From the NCBI RefSeq assembly GCF_000308595.1, contig NZ_BAGA01000116.1, positions 20,371-84,370 on the forward strand: a stretch of DNA of 64,000 nucleotides. Direction: 5' to 3'. Made by a program: the position numbers and the translations under genes. The first letter of the stretch is position 1. Each line of letters starts with the position of its first letter. The stretch is from Nocardia higoensis NBRC 100133 (lineage in GTDB: Bacteria; Actinomycetota; Actinomycetes; Mycobacteriales; Mycobacteriaceae). The notes beneath the pieces are model-generated. The model was not told where the DNA came from and searched no databases. It saw only the letters and a list, made by a program, of their open reading frames with translations. This document shows positions 53,506 through 61,312 of this stretch, in pieces.

Positions 53506-53865
53506 TCAGCTCGCGGCCTCCGGGGATTCCGAAAGCCCCAGCCGCAGGTGTTCACTGTGATAGACGGCCTCGTCGAGCAGTTGCGCGACGTGGTTGTCGT
53601 AGAGGCTGTAGACGATGGACCGGCCGGTCCTGGTGCCGACCACCAGCCCGAGATTGCGCAGCAGACGCAACTGGTGGGAGACCGCCGACTGCTCCATGCC
53701 GACGGACTCGGCCAGTTCGGTGACGCGCATGGGTTCCTGGCGCAACCGGGTGAGGATCATCAGCCGACTCGGCGTGGCCAGCGCCTGCAAGGTGGTGGCG
53801 ACCTGGGCGGCGGTCTCGGAGTCGAGGCGCGCGGCCCTGTCGCGTCCGCCGACTCCGTGTCCCAT
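53506..53865 (-). CDS. ArsR/SmtB metal-responsive repressor
   Basis: 119 residues. Winged HTH: LATPSRLMILTRLRQEPMRVTELAESVGMEQSAVSHQLRLLRNLGLV. The last helix reads DNHVAQLLDEAVYHSEH; the spacing D-x-H and H-x2-H equals the alpha-5 zinc/cobalt site of CzrA/SmtB (Asp84, His86, His97, His100 in CzrA; recalled). It is divergent from the P1B ATPase gene with a dyad (53892-53913) between, so it should repress both genes and release in the presence of Zn, Co or Ni. ATG at 53865. Confidence 0.9.
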   Translation of the reverse strand: MGHGVGGRDRAARLDSETAAQVATTLQALATPSRLMILTRLRQEPMRVTELAESVGMEQSAVSHQLRLLRNLGLVVGTRTGRSIVYSLYDNHVAQLLDEAVYHSEHLRLGLSESPEAAS

Positions 53866-53891
53866 GCCGGCGGATTCTACCCGGCGAACTA

Positions 53892-53913
53892 CATATGAAT
53901 ACATCTTCATTTG
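53892..53913. promoter_or_regulatory. ArsR-type operator between divergent metal genes
   Basis: CATATGAA (53892-53899) and TTCATTTG (53906-53913) form an 8-bp inverted repeat with one mismatch and a 6-bp centre. It is AT-rich within a GC-rich region, as expected for ArsR/SmtB operators. It lies 26 bp upstream of the arsR start and 45 bp upstream of the ATPase start. Confidence 0.7.
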
Positions 53914-53957
53914 TTCTGGTATGTTCTGCGTCGATTCGCTCTGCGTCAGGAGAAACC

Positions 53958-55913
53958 GTGGCCGTACCGACCATCACGCCATCGCGTCCGGCTCCACCGG
54001 ATGCCGTACCGTTGCGCCGCACCCGGATCTTCTCGCTGCCCGAGACACGCTGGGCCGCGCTGGCGCTCGGGTTGTTCGCGCTCGGGCTCGGCGCTCAGCT
54101 GGCGGGAGCACCGGAGCCGGTGTACTGGACGCTGTATCTGGCCTGCTACGCCGCAGGCGGCTGGGAGCCGGGCCGGGCGGGCCTGCGGGCGCTGCGGAAC
54201 CGGACGCTGGACGTCGATCTGCTGATGGTGGTAGCCGCGATCGGGGCGGCGGCGATCGGGCAGGTCACCGACGGCGCGCTGCTGATCGTCATCTTCGCCG
54301 TCTCCGGCGCATTGGAGGCGCTGGCGACCGCACGCACCGAAGACTCGCTGCGCGGACTGCTCGGCCTGGCCCCGGAGACCACGACCCGCGTCGAGGCCGA
54401 CGGTCGCGAGCGCCGGGTGCGCGCCGCGGATGTGGAGGTCGGCGACATCCTGGTGGTGCGGCCGGGCGAGCGCATCGCGGCCGACGCGACGGTGCTCGAC
54501 GGCGGGAGCGAGGTCGATCAGGCCACGATCACCGGCGAGCCGCTGCCGGTGGACAAGACCGCGGGCGACGAGGTGTTCGCGGGCACGCTCAACGGCACCG
54601 GCGCCCTGCGCATCCGGGTCGATCGGCGCGCGACGGACTCCGTGCTGGCACGGATCTCGGCGCTGGTCGAGCAAGCGGGCCGCACCAAGGCGAAGACGCA
54701 GCTGTTCATCGAGAAGATCGAGCAGCGGTATTCGATCGCCATGGTCGTGGCCACCGTCGCGGTCTTCGCCGTCCCGCTGACGCTCGGCGACACACTGGAA
54801 CGCGCACTGCTGCGCGCGATGACCTTCATGATCGTGGCCTCGCCGTGCGCGGTGGTGCTGGCGACCATGCCACCACTGCTGGCGGCCATCGCCACCGCGG
54901 GCCGCAACGGTGTCCTGGTGAAATCCGCGGTGGTGATGGAACAGCTGGGCGCCGCCGACCGGGTCGCGTTCGACAAGACCGGGACGCTGACCCGCGGCGT
55001 CCCCGAGGTGGCCGAGATCGTGTCGCTCGATCCGCGCTTCGACAGCGACGACCTGCTGCGCCTGGCCGCCGCCGCGGAGCAGCTGAGCGAGCACCCGCTC
55101 GCCGGGGCGATCCTGCGCGCCGCCCACGATCGAGCGCTCTCGCTGCCCGCCACGACTGGATTCCAGGCCCGCCCCGGGCGCGGCGTCGGCGCGACCGTCG
55201 ACGGCAGACGCATCGCCGTCGGCTCCCCCGCCGCGCTGCTGCCCGATCGCCACCTTCCCTGGCCCGCCGCGGTCGGGGAATTGCAGGCGCGCGGACACAC
55301 CGTCGTGGTGGTGACCTGCGAGGACGGGCTCGTGGGTGCGCTGGCCCTCACCGACACCGTGCGCCCGGAGGCCGCGGACGCGATCGCGGCAACCCGCCGG
55401 GTCACCGGCACCGAGGCGGTGCTGCTCAGCGGCGACAACGAGGCCGCCGCCGACCGGATCGCCGGCCCGCTCGGCATCGGCGGCGTGCGCGCCGGACTGC
55501 TGCCCGACGAGAAGGTCGCCGTTGTGCGCGAGCTGCAGGCCGGTGGGCACCGCGTCGTCGTGGTGGGCGACGGCGTCAACGACGCGCCCGCACTGGCCGC
55601 CGCCGACGCGGGCGTCGCGATGGGCGGCGCGGGCTCGGACCTCACGCTGCAGACCGCCGACGCCGTCGTCGTCCGCGACGACCTCCGCGCCGTGGCCGCC
55701 GTCATGGCGCTGTCCCGGCGAGCACACCGGGTGGTCGTCGCGAACTTGTGCATCGCCGCGACGTTCATCGGCGTACTGGTGATCTGGGATCTCGTCGGCA
55801 CCCTGCCGCTGCCGCTCGGCGTGGCGGGCCACGAGGGCTCGACGATCCTCGTCGGTCTCAACGGACTCCGCCTGCTGCGCCGGTCCGCCTGGGACCGGGC
55901 GAGCCGCGCCTGA
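53958..55913 (+). CDS. P1B-4-type metal-transporting ATPase (CtpD-like)
   Basis: About 651 residues from GTG at 53958 (AGGAGA upstream). Metal-site residues: SPC in MIVASPCAVVLATMPPLLAAI and HEGST in VAGHEGSTILVGLNGLRLL, the signature of P1B-4 ATPases that export Co2+ or Fe2+. Phosphorylation loop FDKTGTLTRG, actuator TGEPLPVD, and ATP hinge VGDGVNDAPAL are all present. No N-terminal heavy-metal domain is seen and there are six to seven membrane helices, as expected for this subgroup. The SmtB-type repressor divergent from it is its probable regulator. Confidence 0.92.
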   Translation: MAVPTITPSRPAPPDAVPLRRTRIFSLPETRWAALALGLFALGLGAQLAGAPEPVYWTLYLACYAAGGWEPGRAGLRALRNRTLDVDLLMVVAAIGAAAIGQVTDGALLIVIFAVSGALEALATARTEDSLRGLLGLAPETTTRVEADGRERRVRAADVEVGDILVVRPGERIAADATVLDGGSEVDQATITGEPLPVDKTAGDEVFAGTLNGTGALRIRVDRRATDSVLARISALVEQAGRTKAKTQLFIEKIEQRYSIAMVVATVAVFAVPLTLGDTLERALLRAMTFMIVASPCAVVLATMPPLLAAIATAGRNGVLVKSAVVMEQLGAADRVAFDKTGTLTRGVPEVAEIVSLDPRFDSDDLLRLAAAAEQLSEHPLAGAILRAAHDRALSLPATTGFQARPGRGVGATVDGRRIAVGSPAALLPDRHLPWPAAVGELQARGHTVVVVTCEDGLVGALALTDTVRPEAADAIAATRRVTGTEAVLLSGDNEAAADRIAGPLGIGGVRAGLLPDEKVAVVRELQAGGHRVVVVGDGVNDAPALAAADAGVAMGGAGSDLTLQTADAVVVRDDLRAVAAVMALSRRAHRVVVANLCIAATFIGVLVIWDLVGTLPLPLGVAGHEGSTILVGLNGLRLLRRSAWDRASRA

Positions 55914-55958
55914 ACGATCTCGGCCGAGTACCGCCTTCGGCGCGAACGCGTGCAGGCG

Positions 55959-57428
55959 TCAGTTCTTGGCGGCGGCGACCCCCGCGCGACGGCCGTAGAA
56001 GCTGCCGTCGCCGAGGGAGGCACCGCTGACATATCCCCCCGCGGCGAGACCGGAGGTGCAACGGCCCGCGGCGAACAGGCCGGGGATGGGTTCGCCGCTG
56101 ACGTGCAGGACGCGCGAATCCAGGTCGGTGCGCAGGCCGCCGAGCGTGAAACCGGCTGTCATACCGCGCAGGTCGAAGCCCGCCAGCGGCGTGCCGATGG
56201 GACGCACCCACTCGGGCTTCTTGCCGAGCAACGGGTCCACGCCGTCGGCGGCGTGCCGGTTGTAGACCTCCACGGTGGTCTGCAGCGCGCCGGCGGGCAG
56301 GCCCATCTCGGATTCCAGTTCCTCGACCGATTCGGCCGCCCAGGTGGGCGGCTGACGGAAGAAGTGGGTGGCGCTGACGGTCTTCAGCGCTTCCTCGTAG
56401 GACTGCTCGTCGATCACCAGGTACGCCTGGTTGTCCTGCTGGATGAGGGTGGCCTGGCCGATGCGGCCCGGGTAGGTGTCCTCGGTGACGTAGCGCTGGC
56501 CGCGGCCGTTGACGAGGATGCCGCGCGCCAGCAACTGCGGGTCGGCGATGAAGGCGACCTCGGTGGCGTCCATGTGGGCGAGGTCGGCGCCGAGTGCCTG
56601 GGCGACGCGGATGCCGATGCCGTCGTGTTCCTCGATGGCGGCGGCGGGGCGGCCGATCAGGCGGGGCGCGAAGCCCTCGATCATCTCGCCGGCATAGGCG
56701 AAGCTGCCGGTGGCCAGGACCACCCCGCGTTCGGCCCTGATCACCACCTCTTTGCCGAATCGGGTGGCGGCGAGGCCGACGACCCGGCCGTCGTCGTCGA
56801 CGACCAGTCTGCGGATCCTGGTGTCGTACTGCACCCGCACGCCGAGTTCCTCGGCGGTCTCGGCCAACGGCTTCATCAGCATGTAGCCGCCGCCACGCTG
56901 AGCGATGCGCTTGTTCGCGTACTGCGGCACGTGGCCGCGCGGCGCGGGCGGGATCTCGGTGTTGAACGGTGCGGCGTTCTCGCCGCCGGAGTACATCAGG
57001 CCCTCGTCGTGCGGGGGTTCCCAGCCGGGTTCGCCCCAGAACTCCTCCTTGAACGGCACCCCGCAGGAGACCAGCCAGTTGTAGTGCTCCACCGAGCCAC
57101 GGCTGTAGTCGGCGATCTTGGCCTTGTCCACGCCGGGCCCGAGCGCGGCGGTGAGGAACTTCTCCATGTTCTCGGCGGTGTCTTCGAAGCCGAGCGCCTG
57201 CTGCAGCGGGGTGCCGCCGCCCAGGTAGATGAATCCGCCCGACATCGCCGCGGCCCCGCCCCAGCCGCTGGTGCGCTCCAGGATGAGCACCGACGCACCG
57301 GCGCGCGCGGCCTCGATCGCGGCGCACACCCCGGCGATGCCGTATCCGGCGATCACGACATCGGCGCCCGGCCCCCAATCGGTGACCTCGGCGGCACGCA
57401 GCGGGCGCAGGGACTTGGCATCGGACAT
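55959..57428 (-). CDS. FAD-binding dehydrogenase (3-ketosteroid-delta1-dehydrogenase/fumarate reductase-like)
   Basis: About 489 residues. The FAD motif VVIAGYGIAGVCAAIEAARAGASVLILER starts near residue 25; SGWGGAAAMSGGFIYLGGG and GLFAAGRCTSGLAAGGYVSGASLGDGSFYGRRAG are typical of succinate dehydrogenase/KSTD-like flavoproteins. ATG at 57428, preceded by GAGGT. It is the last gene of the aldehyde dehydrogenase operon and probably oxidises a ring or side-chain intermediate in the same catabolic route. Whether it acts on steroids cannot be told from sequence. Confidence 0.88.
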   Translation of the reverse strand: MSDAKSLRPLRAAEVTDWGPGADVVIAGYGIAGVCAAIEAARAGASVLILERTSGWGGAAAMSGGFIYLGGGTPLQQALGFEDTAENMEKFLTAALGPGVDKAKIADYSRGSVEHYNWLVSCGVPFKEEFWGEPGWEPPHDEGLMYSGGENAAPFNTEIPPAPRGHVPQYANKRIAQRGGGYMLMKPLAETAEELGVRVQYDTRIRRLVVDDDGRVVGLAATRFGKEVVIRAERGVVLATGSFAYAGEMIEGFAPRLIGRPAAAIEEHDGIGIRVAQALGADLAHMDATEVAFIADPQLLARGILVNGRGQRYVTEDTYPGRIGQATLIQQDNQAYLVIDEQSYEEALKTVSATHFFRQPPTWAAESVEELESEMGLPAGALQTTVEVYNRHAADGVDPLLGKKPEWVRPIGTPLAGFDLRGMTAGFTLGGLRTDLDSRVLHVSGEPIPGLFAAGRCTSGLAAGGYVSGASLGDGSFYGRRAGVAAAKN

Positions 57429-57531
57429 GGTTACCTCGTATCTCGGTCGTGTGCGGTGTCTCGGCCGCCGGGGTGGTGTCCCGGTCGCGAGGCGACAGGC
57501 GGGGGTCGGCGGCGGTCGACTCCGGTGGCGG

Positions 57532-57915
57532 TCAGTTCTGAACGGATTCGGCCGCGGCGGCCCGACTCGCTTCGGCACCATCGGCTTCGGCGGCGCGGCG
57601 GGCCTTCTTCCACCGGCCGACCACCGAGCCGACTCGCATGTCGAGCGAGGTGCCACGCGGCCAGCCGACGTAGTGGCACAGGAAGATCGCGATCTCGTGC
57701 AGTTGCGCCTCGGTCAGCTCGTCGGATTCGAGCGCGGCGCGCATCTGATCGGCGGCGTCGTCGACGCGGTTCTGCTCGGTGAGCGCGCCGAGCAACAGCA
57801 GCTTGCGGTCGCGCTCGCTCAGCCCCGGTCCCGCCGCGCCGGAGCCCTCGCCGGGCAGCGATTCGCCGCCTGCCGCAGCCGGTTCCACTCCTGCCACCGG
57901 TTCGCCGCTGCTCAT
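57532..57915 (-). CDS. Carboxymuconolactone decarboxylase-like protein
   Basis: About 127 residues of the CMD/AhpD-like family (LSERDRKLLLLGALTEQNRVDDAADQMRAALESDELTEAQLHEIAIFLCHYVGWPRGTS). The C-terminus is Ala-rich and basic. ATG at 57915 or 57948; the region upstream contains tandem repeats with repeated start codons, so the start is uncertain. It follows the HIBADH-like gene as in the Rv0768-Rv0771 group of M. tuberculosis (recalled). Confidence 0.82.
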   Translation of the reverse strand: MSSGEPVAGVEPAAAGGESLPGEGSGAAGPGLSERDRKLLLLGALTEQNRVDDAADQMRAALESDELTEAQLHEIAIFLCHYVGWPRGTSLDMRVGSVVGRWKKARRAAEADGAEASRAAAAESVQN

Positions 57916-57962
57916 CGGCCCTGCCCTTTCATCGGCCCTGCCTTCCATCAGCCCTGCCCCTT
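57913..57962 (-). repeat. Tandem 16-17 bp repeats carrying ribosome-site and start codon
   Basis: Three copies on the minus strand each combine a GGGCAGGG-type purine tract with a following ATG (starts at 57948, 57932, 57915), plus a fourth ATG at 57965 overlapping the HIBADH-like stop (TGATG). Copies lie at 57946-57962, 57930-57945 and 57913-57929. Unit length 16 or 17 means the ATGs fall in more than one frame. Confidence 0.75.
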
Positions 57963-57964
57963 CA

Positions 57965-58843
57965 TCAGCTCCGCGCTTCTCGCGCGAGGGCGCCCGGACC
58001 CACGCCGAGCCCCTCACCCAGATTGCGCAAAGCCAGTGCGGCCAGCGGCAATTCGACGCCGAGCCGCTCGCCCAGTCCGAGTGCCAGGCCGAGATCCTTC
58101 TCGCCCAGATCGCGCACATGACCGAGGATGGGCAGCCAGAAATCGCCCTCCTGGATCGGCGCGGTGCTCTCGCGCAGCATGATCGCGCCTGCGCCGCCGG
58201 TCACCGCGTCGGAATGACGGACCACCTTGCCCAGGGCGGTGATATCGAGCCCGGCCGATTCGGCCAGCCGCTGCGACTCGGTGGCGGCGGTGAAGGCGAC
58301 GAAGTGCAGCAGGTTGCGGGCCAGCTTCATCCGGGTACCCGCGCCCACCGGACCGGCGTGCACGACCAGATCGGCGAACGAGCCGAAGGGCTCGCGCACC
58401 CGCTCGAAGGCGGCCTCCGAGCCACCGACCATGACCGCGAGCCGACCGCTCTTCGCGCCGCCCGCGCCGCCGCTGACCGGCGCGTCCACCAGGTCGACGC
58501 CGCGTTCGGCGCAGACGGCGGCCAGTTCTTCGGCGGTGCGGTCGGAGATGGTGGAGTGCACCGCGATCACCGTGCCCGGCTGCGCGCTGCTCAGGATGCC
58601 GTCGGAGCCGGTGACCACGCCGCGCACCTGATCGTCGTCGAGCACCGCGACCGAGACCACCTCGGCATCCGCGGCGACGGCGGCCGCGGAATCCACCGCC
58701 CTCGCACCGGCTTCGGTGAACGGCGCGACCACGTCGGGACGCATATCGCAGACGGTGAGCCCGCCGGGCCAGGCCAGCAGGCGCTGCGCCATGGGCGCGC
58801 CCATATTGCCCAGGCCGATGAAACCGATTCGTTTGTCGCTCAT
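57965..58843 (-). CDS. 3-hydroxyisobutyrate dehydrogenase-like NAD(P)-dependent oxidoreductase
   Basis: 292 residues. Rossmann motif IGFIGLGNMGAPMAQRLL at residue 5, the family signature VDLVDAPVSGGAGGAKSGRLAVMVGG near residue 115 and the catalytic lysine in AGTRMKLARNLLHF near residue 170. The ATG overlaps the SDR stop (ATGA). Member of the aldehyde dehydrogenase operon; acts on a beta-hydroxyacid, exact substrate unknown. Confidence 0.9.
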   Translation of the reverse strand: MSDKRIGFIGLGNMGAPMAQRLLAWPGGLTVCDMRPDVVAPFTEAGARAVDSAAAVAADAEVVSVAVLDDDQVRGVVTGSDGILSSAQPGTVIAVHSTISDRTAEELAAVCAERGVDLVDAPVSGGAGGAKSGRLAVMVGGSEAAFERVREPFGSFADLVVHAGPVGAGTRMKLARNLLHFVAFTAATESQRLAESAGLDITALGKVVRHSDAVTGGAGAIMLRESTAPIQEGDFWLPILGHVRDLGEKDLGLALGLGERLGVELPLAALALRNLGEGLGVGPGALAREARS

Positions 58844-59589
58844 GACCGGATGATCTGTCCGCCGTCGATATTGAAGATCTGCCCGGTCACCCAGGACGCC
58901 TCGTCGGAGAGCAGGTAGAGGCAGGCTCCGATGAGATCTTGCGGCGTGCCCATGCGCTTGAGCGGCAGGCGCTTGACCATGTCCTCGACGATACTGCCGG
59001 GAGTCACGGTCTTGGTGGCATCGGTGTCGATCGGCCCGGGAGCGATCGCGTTGACGCGGATGTTGTTGCCGCCGAGTTCCACCGCGAGCTGCTGGGTGAG
59101 GCTGTTGACCCCGGCCTTGGCCAGGCCGTAGAAGCCGGAGTAGACCCAGGCGGCGGTGGAGGACTGGTTGACGATCGAGCCGCCCGCCTTCTTCATGTGC
59201 GGGTAGACCGCGCGGGTCACATTGAGCGCGCCGTCCATGTTCACCGACATGAACCTCTTGTAGTAGTCCCACGGGACGGTGATCAGCAGGTCGAGCTTCA
59301 TGTCGCCGTAGATGGCGGCATTGTTGACCAGGTGGTCGATGCGGCCGAAGCGCTGCGCGGTGGTTTCGGCGAGCGCGGCGGCGGAATCGGGATCGGCGAC
59401 GTCGACCTCGGCGAAGATCGCGCTGCCGCCGTTCGCGGTGATATCGGCGGCGACGGTCTTACCCGCGTCGATATTGCGGTCGGCGACAACCACATTCGCG
59501 CCCTCGCCGGCCAGGGCGGCGGCGTAGGCGGCGCCGATGCCCTGCGCCGCGCCGGTGACGATGACGGTCCGGTCGGTGAAACGCCCCAT
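58840..59589 (-). CDS. Short-chain dehydrogenase/reductase
   Basis: 249 residues, classical SDR: VIVTGAAQGIGAAYAAAL at residue 9, NNAAIYGDM, catalytic Ser in NQSSTAAWVYSGFYGLAKAGV with the YxxxK pair as Y-G-L-A-K, and the C-terminal GQIFNIDGG. ATG at 59589 follows GAGGAG. Second gene of the operon; expected to oxidise a hydroxyl group in a catabolic intermediate. Confidence 0.93.
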   Translation of the reverse strand: MGRFTDRTVIVTGAAQGIGAAYAAALAGEGANVVVADRNIDAGKTVAADITANGGSAIFAEVDVADPDSAAALAETTAQRFGRIDHLVNNAAIYGDMKLDLLITVPWDYYKRFMSVNMDGALNVTRAVYPHMKKAGGSIVNQSSTAAWVYSGFYGLAKAGVNSLTQQLAVELGGNNIRVNAIAPGPIDTDATKTVTPGSIVEDMVKRLPLKRMGTPQDLIGACLYLLSDEASWVTGQIFNIDGGQIIRS

Positions 59590-59633
59590 ATCGGGCTCCT
59601 CGAAAGTCGGTGGAACAGTGGGTTGTTCGTTGC

Positions 59634-61100
59634 TCAGACCGCGGTGGCGATCAGCTTGGTCTCCAGATATTCCTCGAACCCGGCTGTGCCCATCTCACGT
59701 CCGATGCCGGACTGCTTGTAGCCGCCGAAGGGCACATCGGCGCTGTACCAGATGCCGCCGTTGACGCCGAGTGTGCCGGTGCGGACACGGTTGGCGACCG
59801 CGGCGATGCGCTCGGGATCGGTGCCGTAGATCGAGCCGGACAGGCCGTAGGGGGAATCGTTGGCGATCGCGACGGCCTCGTCGTCGGTGTCGTAGCCGAT
59901 CACCACCAGGACAGGGCCGAAGATCTCCTCGCGCGCCACCGTCGCGGTGTTGTCCAGACCGGTGATCAGGGTGGGCTCGATGAAGTAGCCGCGGTCGCGG
60001 TCGGCGGGGCGGCCGCCGCCGGTCACGATCCGCCCGCCCTCGGCGCGGGCGATGTCGATGTAGTGCTGCACCCGGTCGCGCTGACGCGCGGAGATGAGCG
60101 GACCACAGACGGTGCGCTTACTGGACGGATCACCCGGCTCGATCCCGCCCATGGTGGCGGCGGCGATCTGCACGGCCTCGTCGTAGCGGCTGTTGGGCAC
60201 CAGCAGGCGGGTGCTCAGCGCACAGCCCTGACCCGCGTGCACGCACACCGAGAACGCCGCCATCGACACCGCGGCGCCCAGGTCGGCGTCCTCGAGCACG
60301 AGGAAGGCGGACTTGCCGCCCAGTTCCAGGAAGGTCTTCTTGACCGTCGCGGCGGCGGTGGCCATGACGGTACGGCCGGTCGCGGTGGAGCCGGTGAAGC
60401 TGACCATGTCCACGCGCGGATCGCCGGACAGCTGACTGCCGAGCTGATGGTCGGCGGAGGTGACGATATTGATCACGCCCGGCGGGATGTCGGTGTGCTC
60501 GGCAATGATCGGGCCGAGCACAGCCGCGCACCAGGGTGTGTCGGGCGCCGGTTTGAGCACCACGGTATTGCCCGCGGCCAGCGCGGGGCCGAGCTTGGCG
60601 AAGGTGATCTGGTGCGGGAAGTTCCACGGGGTGATCGCGCCGACCACCCCGACCGCCTCCCGGCGCAGCCGCCGGTGGGTCCTGATGCCCATCGGGCTCG
60701 CCTCGCCGAGATCGCGCTCCCACTCGTAGCTCGCCGCCAGATTCGTGGGGAATTCCAGGTCCGCGACCGGACCCTCGAGCTGCGGACCGCTGGTCAGCAT
60801 GACCGGCGCGCCCGCCTCGGCGACGGTGACCGCGCGGACGTCCTCGATCCGCTCCTGGATGGCGGTGCGCAACTGTTCGAGGCAGCGCACCCGGAATTCG
60901 TGGTTGGTCGACCAGTCGGTCCGATCGAAGGCGGCCCGCGCGGCGCCGATCGCGGCGTCCATATCCGCGCCCGACCCGTTGGCCGCCGTACCGAGGACTT
61001 CCTCCGTGGCCGGGTTCACCGTGTCGAAGTCACCCGCGCCGCCGGGCACCGTCTTGCCGTCGATGAACAGGCGCGTGCCGTCGGTGGGAAGACCGCTCAT
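59634..61100 (-). CDS. Aldehyde dehydrogenase (AldA-like)
   Basis: 488 residues. NAD-dependent aldehyde dehydrogenase with VGAITPWNFPHQ near 150, FTGSTATGR, the catalytic Glu in LELGGKSAFLVLED and the catalytic Cys in HAGQGCALSTRLLV near residue 282. First gene of the five-gene operon (aldehyde dehydrogenase, SDR, HIBADH-like, CMD-like, flavoprotein); order of the first four resembles Rv0768-Rv0771 (recalled). A palindromic motif lies 14 bp upstream of its ATG. Confidence 0.93.
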   Translation of the reverse strand: MSGLPTDGTRLFIDGKTVPGGAGDFDTVNPATEEVLGTAANGSGADMDAAIGAARAAFDRTDWSTNHEFRVRCLEQLRTAIQERIEDVRAVTVAEAGAPVMLTSGPQLEGPVADLEFPTNLAASYEWERDLGEASPMGIRTHRRLRREAVGVVGAITPWNFPHQITFAKLGPALAAGNTVVLKPAPDTPWCAAVLGPIIAEHTDIPPGVINIVTSADHQLGSQLSGDPRVDMVSFTGSTATGRTVMATAAATVKKTFLELGGKSAFLVLEDADLGAAVSMAAFSVCVHAGQGCALSTRLLVPNSRYDEAVQIAAATMGGIEPGDPSSKRTVCGPLISARQRDRVQHYIDIARAEGGRIVTGGGRPADRDRGYFIEPTLITGLDNTATVAREEIFGPVLVVIGYDTDDEAVAIANDSPYGLSGSIYGTDPERIAAVANRVRTGTLGVNGGIWYSADVPFGGYKQSGIGREMGTAGFEEYLETKLIATAV

Positions 61101-61113
61101 GATCGCTCCGATG

Positions 61114-61124
61114 CTGTCTGGACA
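61114..61124. promoter_or_regulatory. Operator-like site upstream of the aldehyde dehydrogenase operon
   Basis: CTGTCTGGACA on the plus strand (TGTCCAGACAG on the minus), 14 bp upstream of the aldehyde dehydrogenase start codon; with one flanking base the dyad is CTGTC-N2-GACAG. It shares 11 of 11 bases with the site at the TetR gene (53425-53435). Candidate operator for that TetR. Confidence 0.5.
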
Positions 61125-61312
61125 GGTGTACGGAATATAGTCCAGCTCGCGCGTTCATCGCAAGAACATGTTTCACTGTTGCCGCCTTCACCGCAGGACG
61201 GATATGCGATGATCCGGTGGAATCGGTTGCCGTCCCGCACGCCGGACAGGCACGGGATCCACGGTGGACCGGCCGGTCACCACCCGCGAGCACCAGCACC
61301 CGGAGAGAGCCG

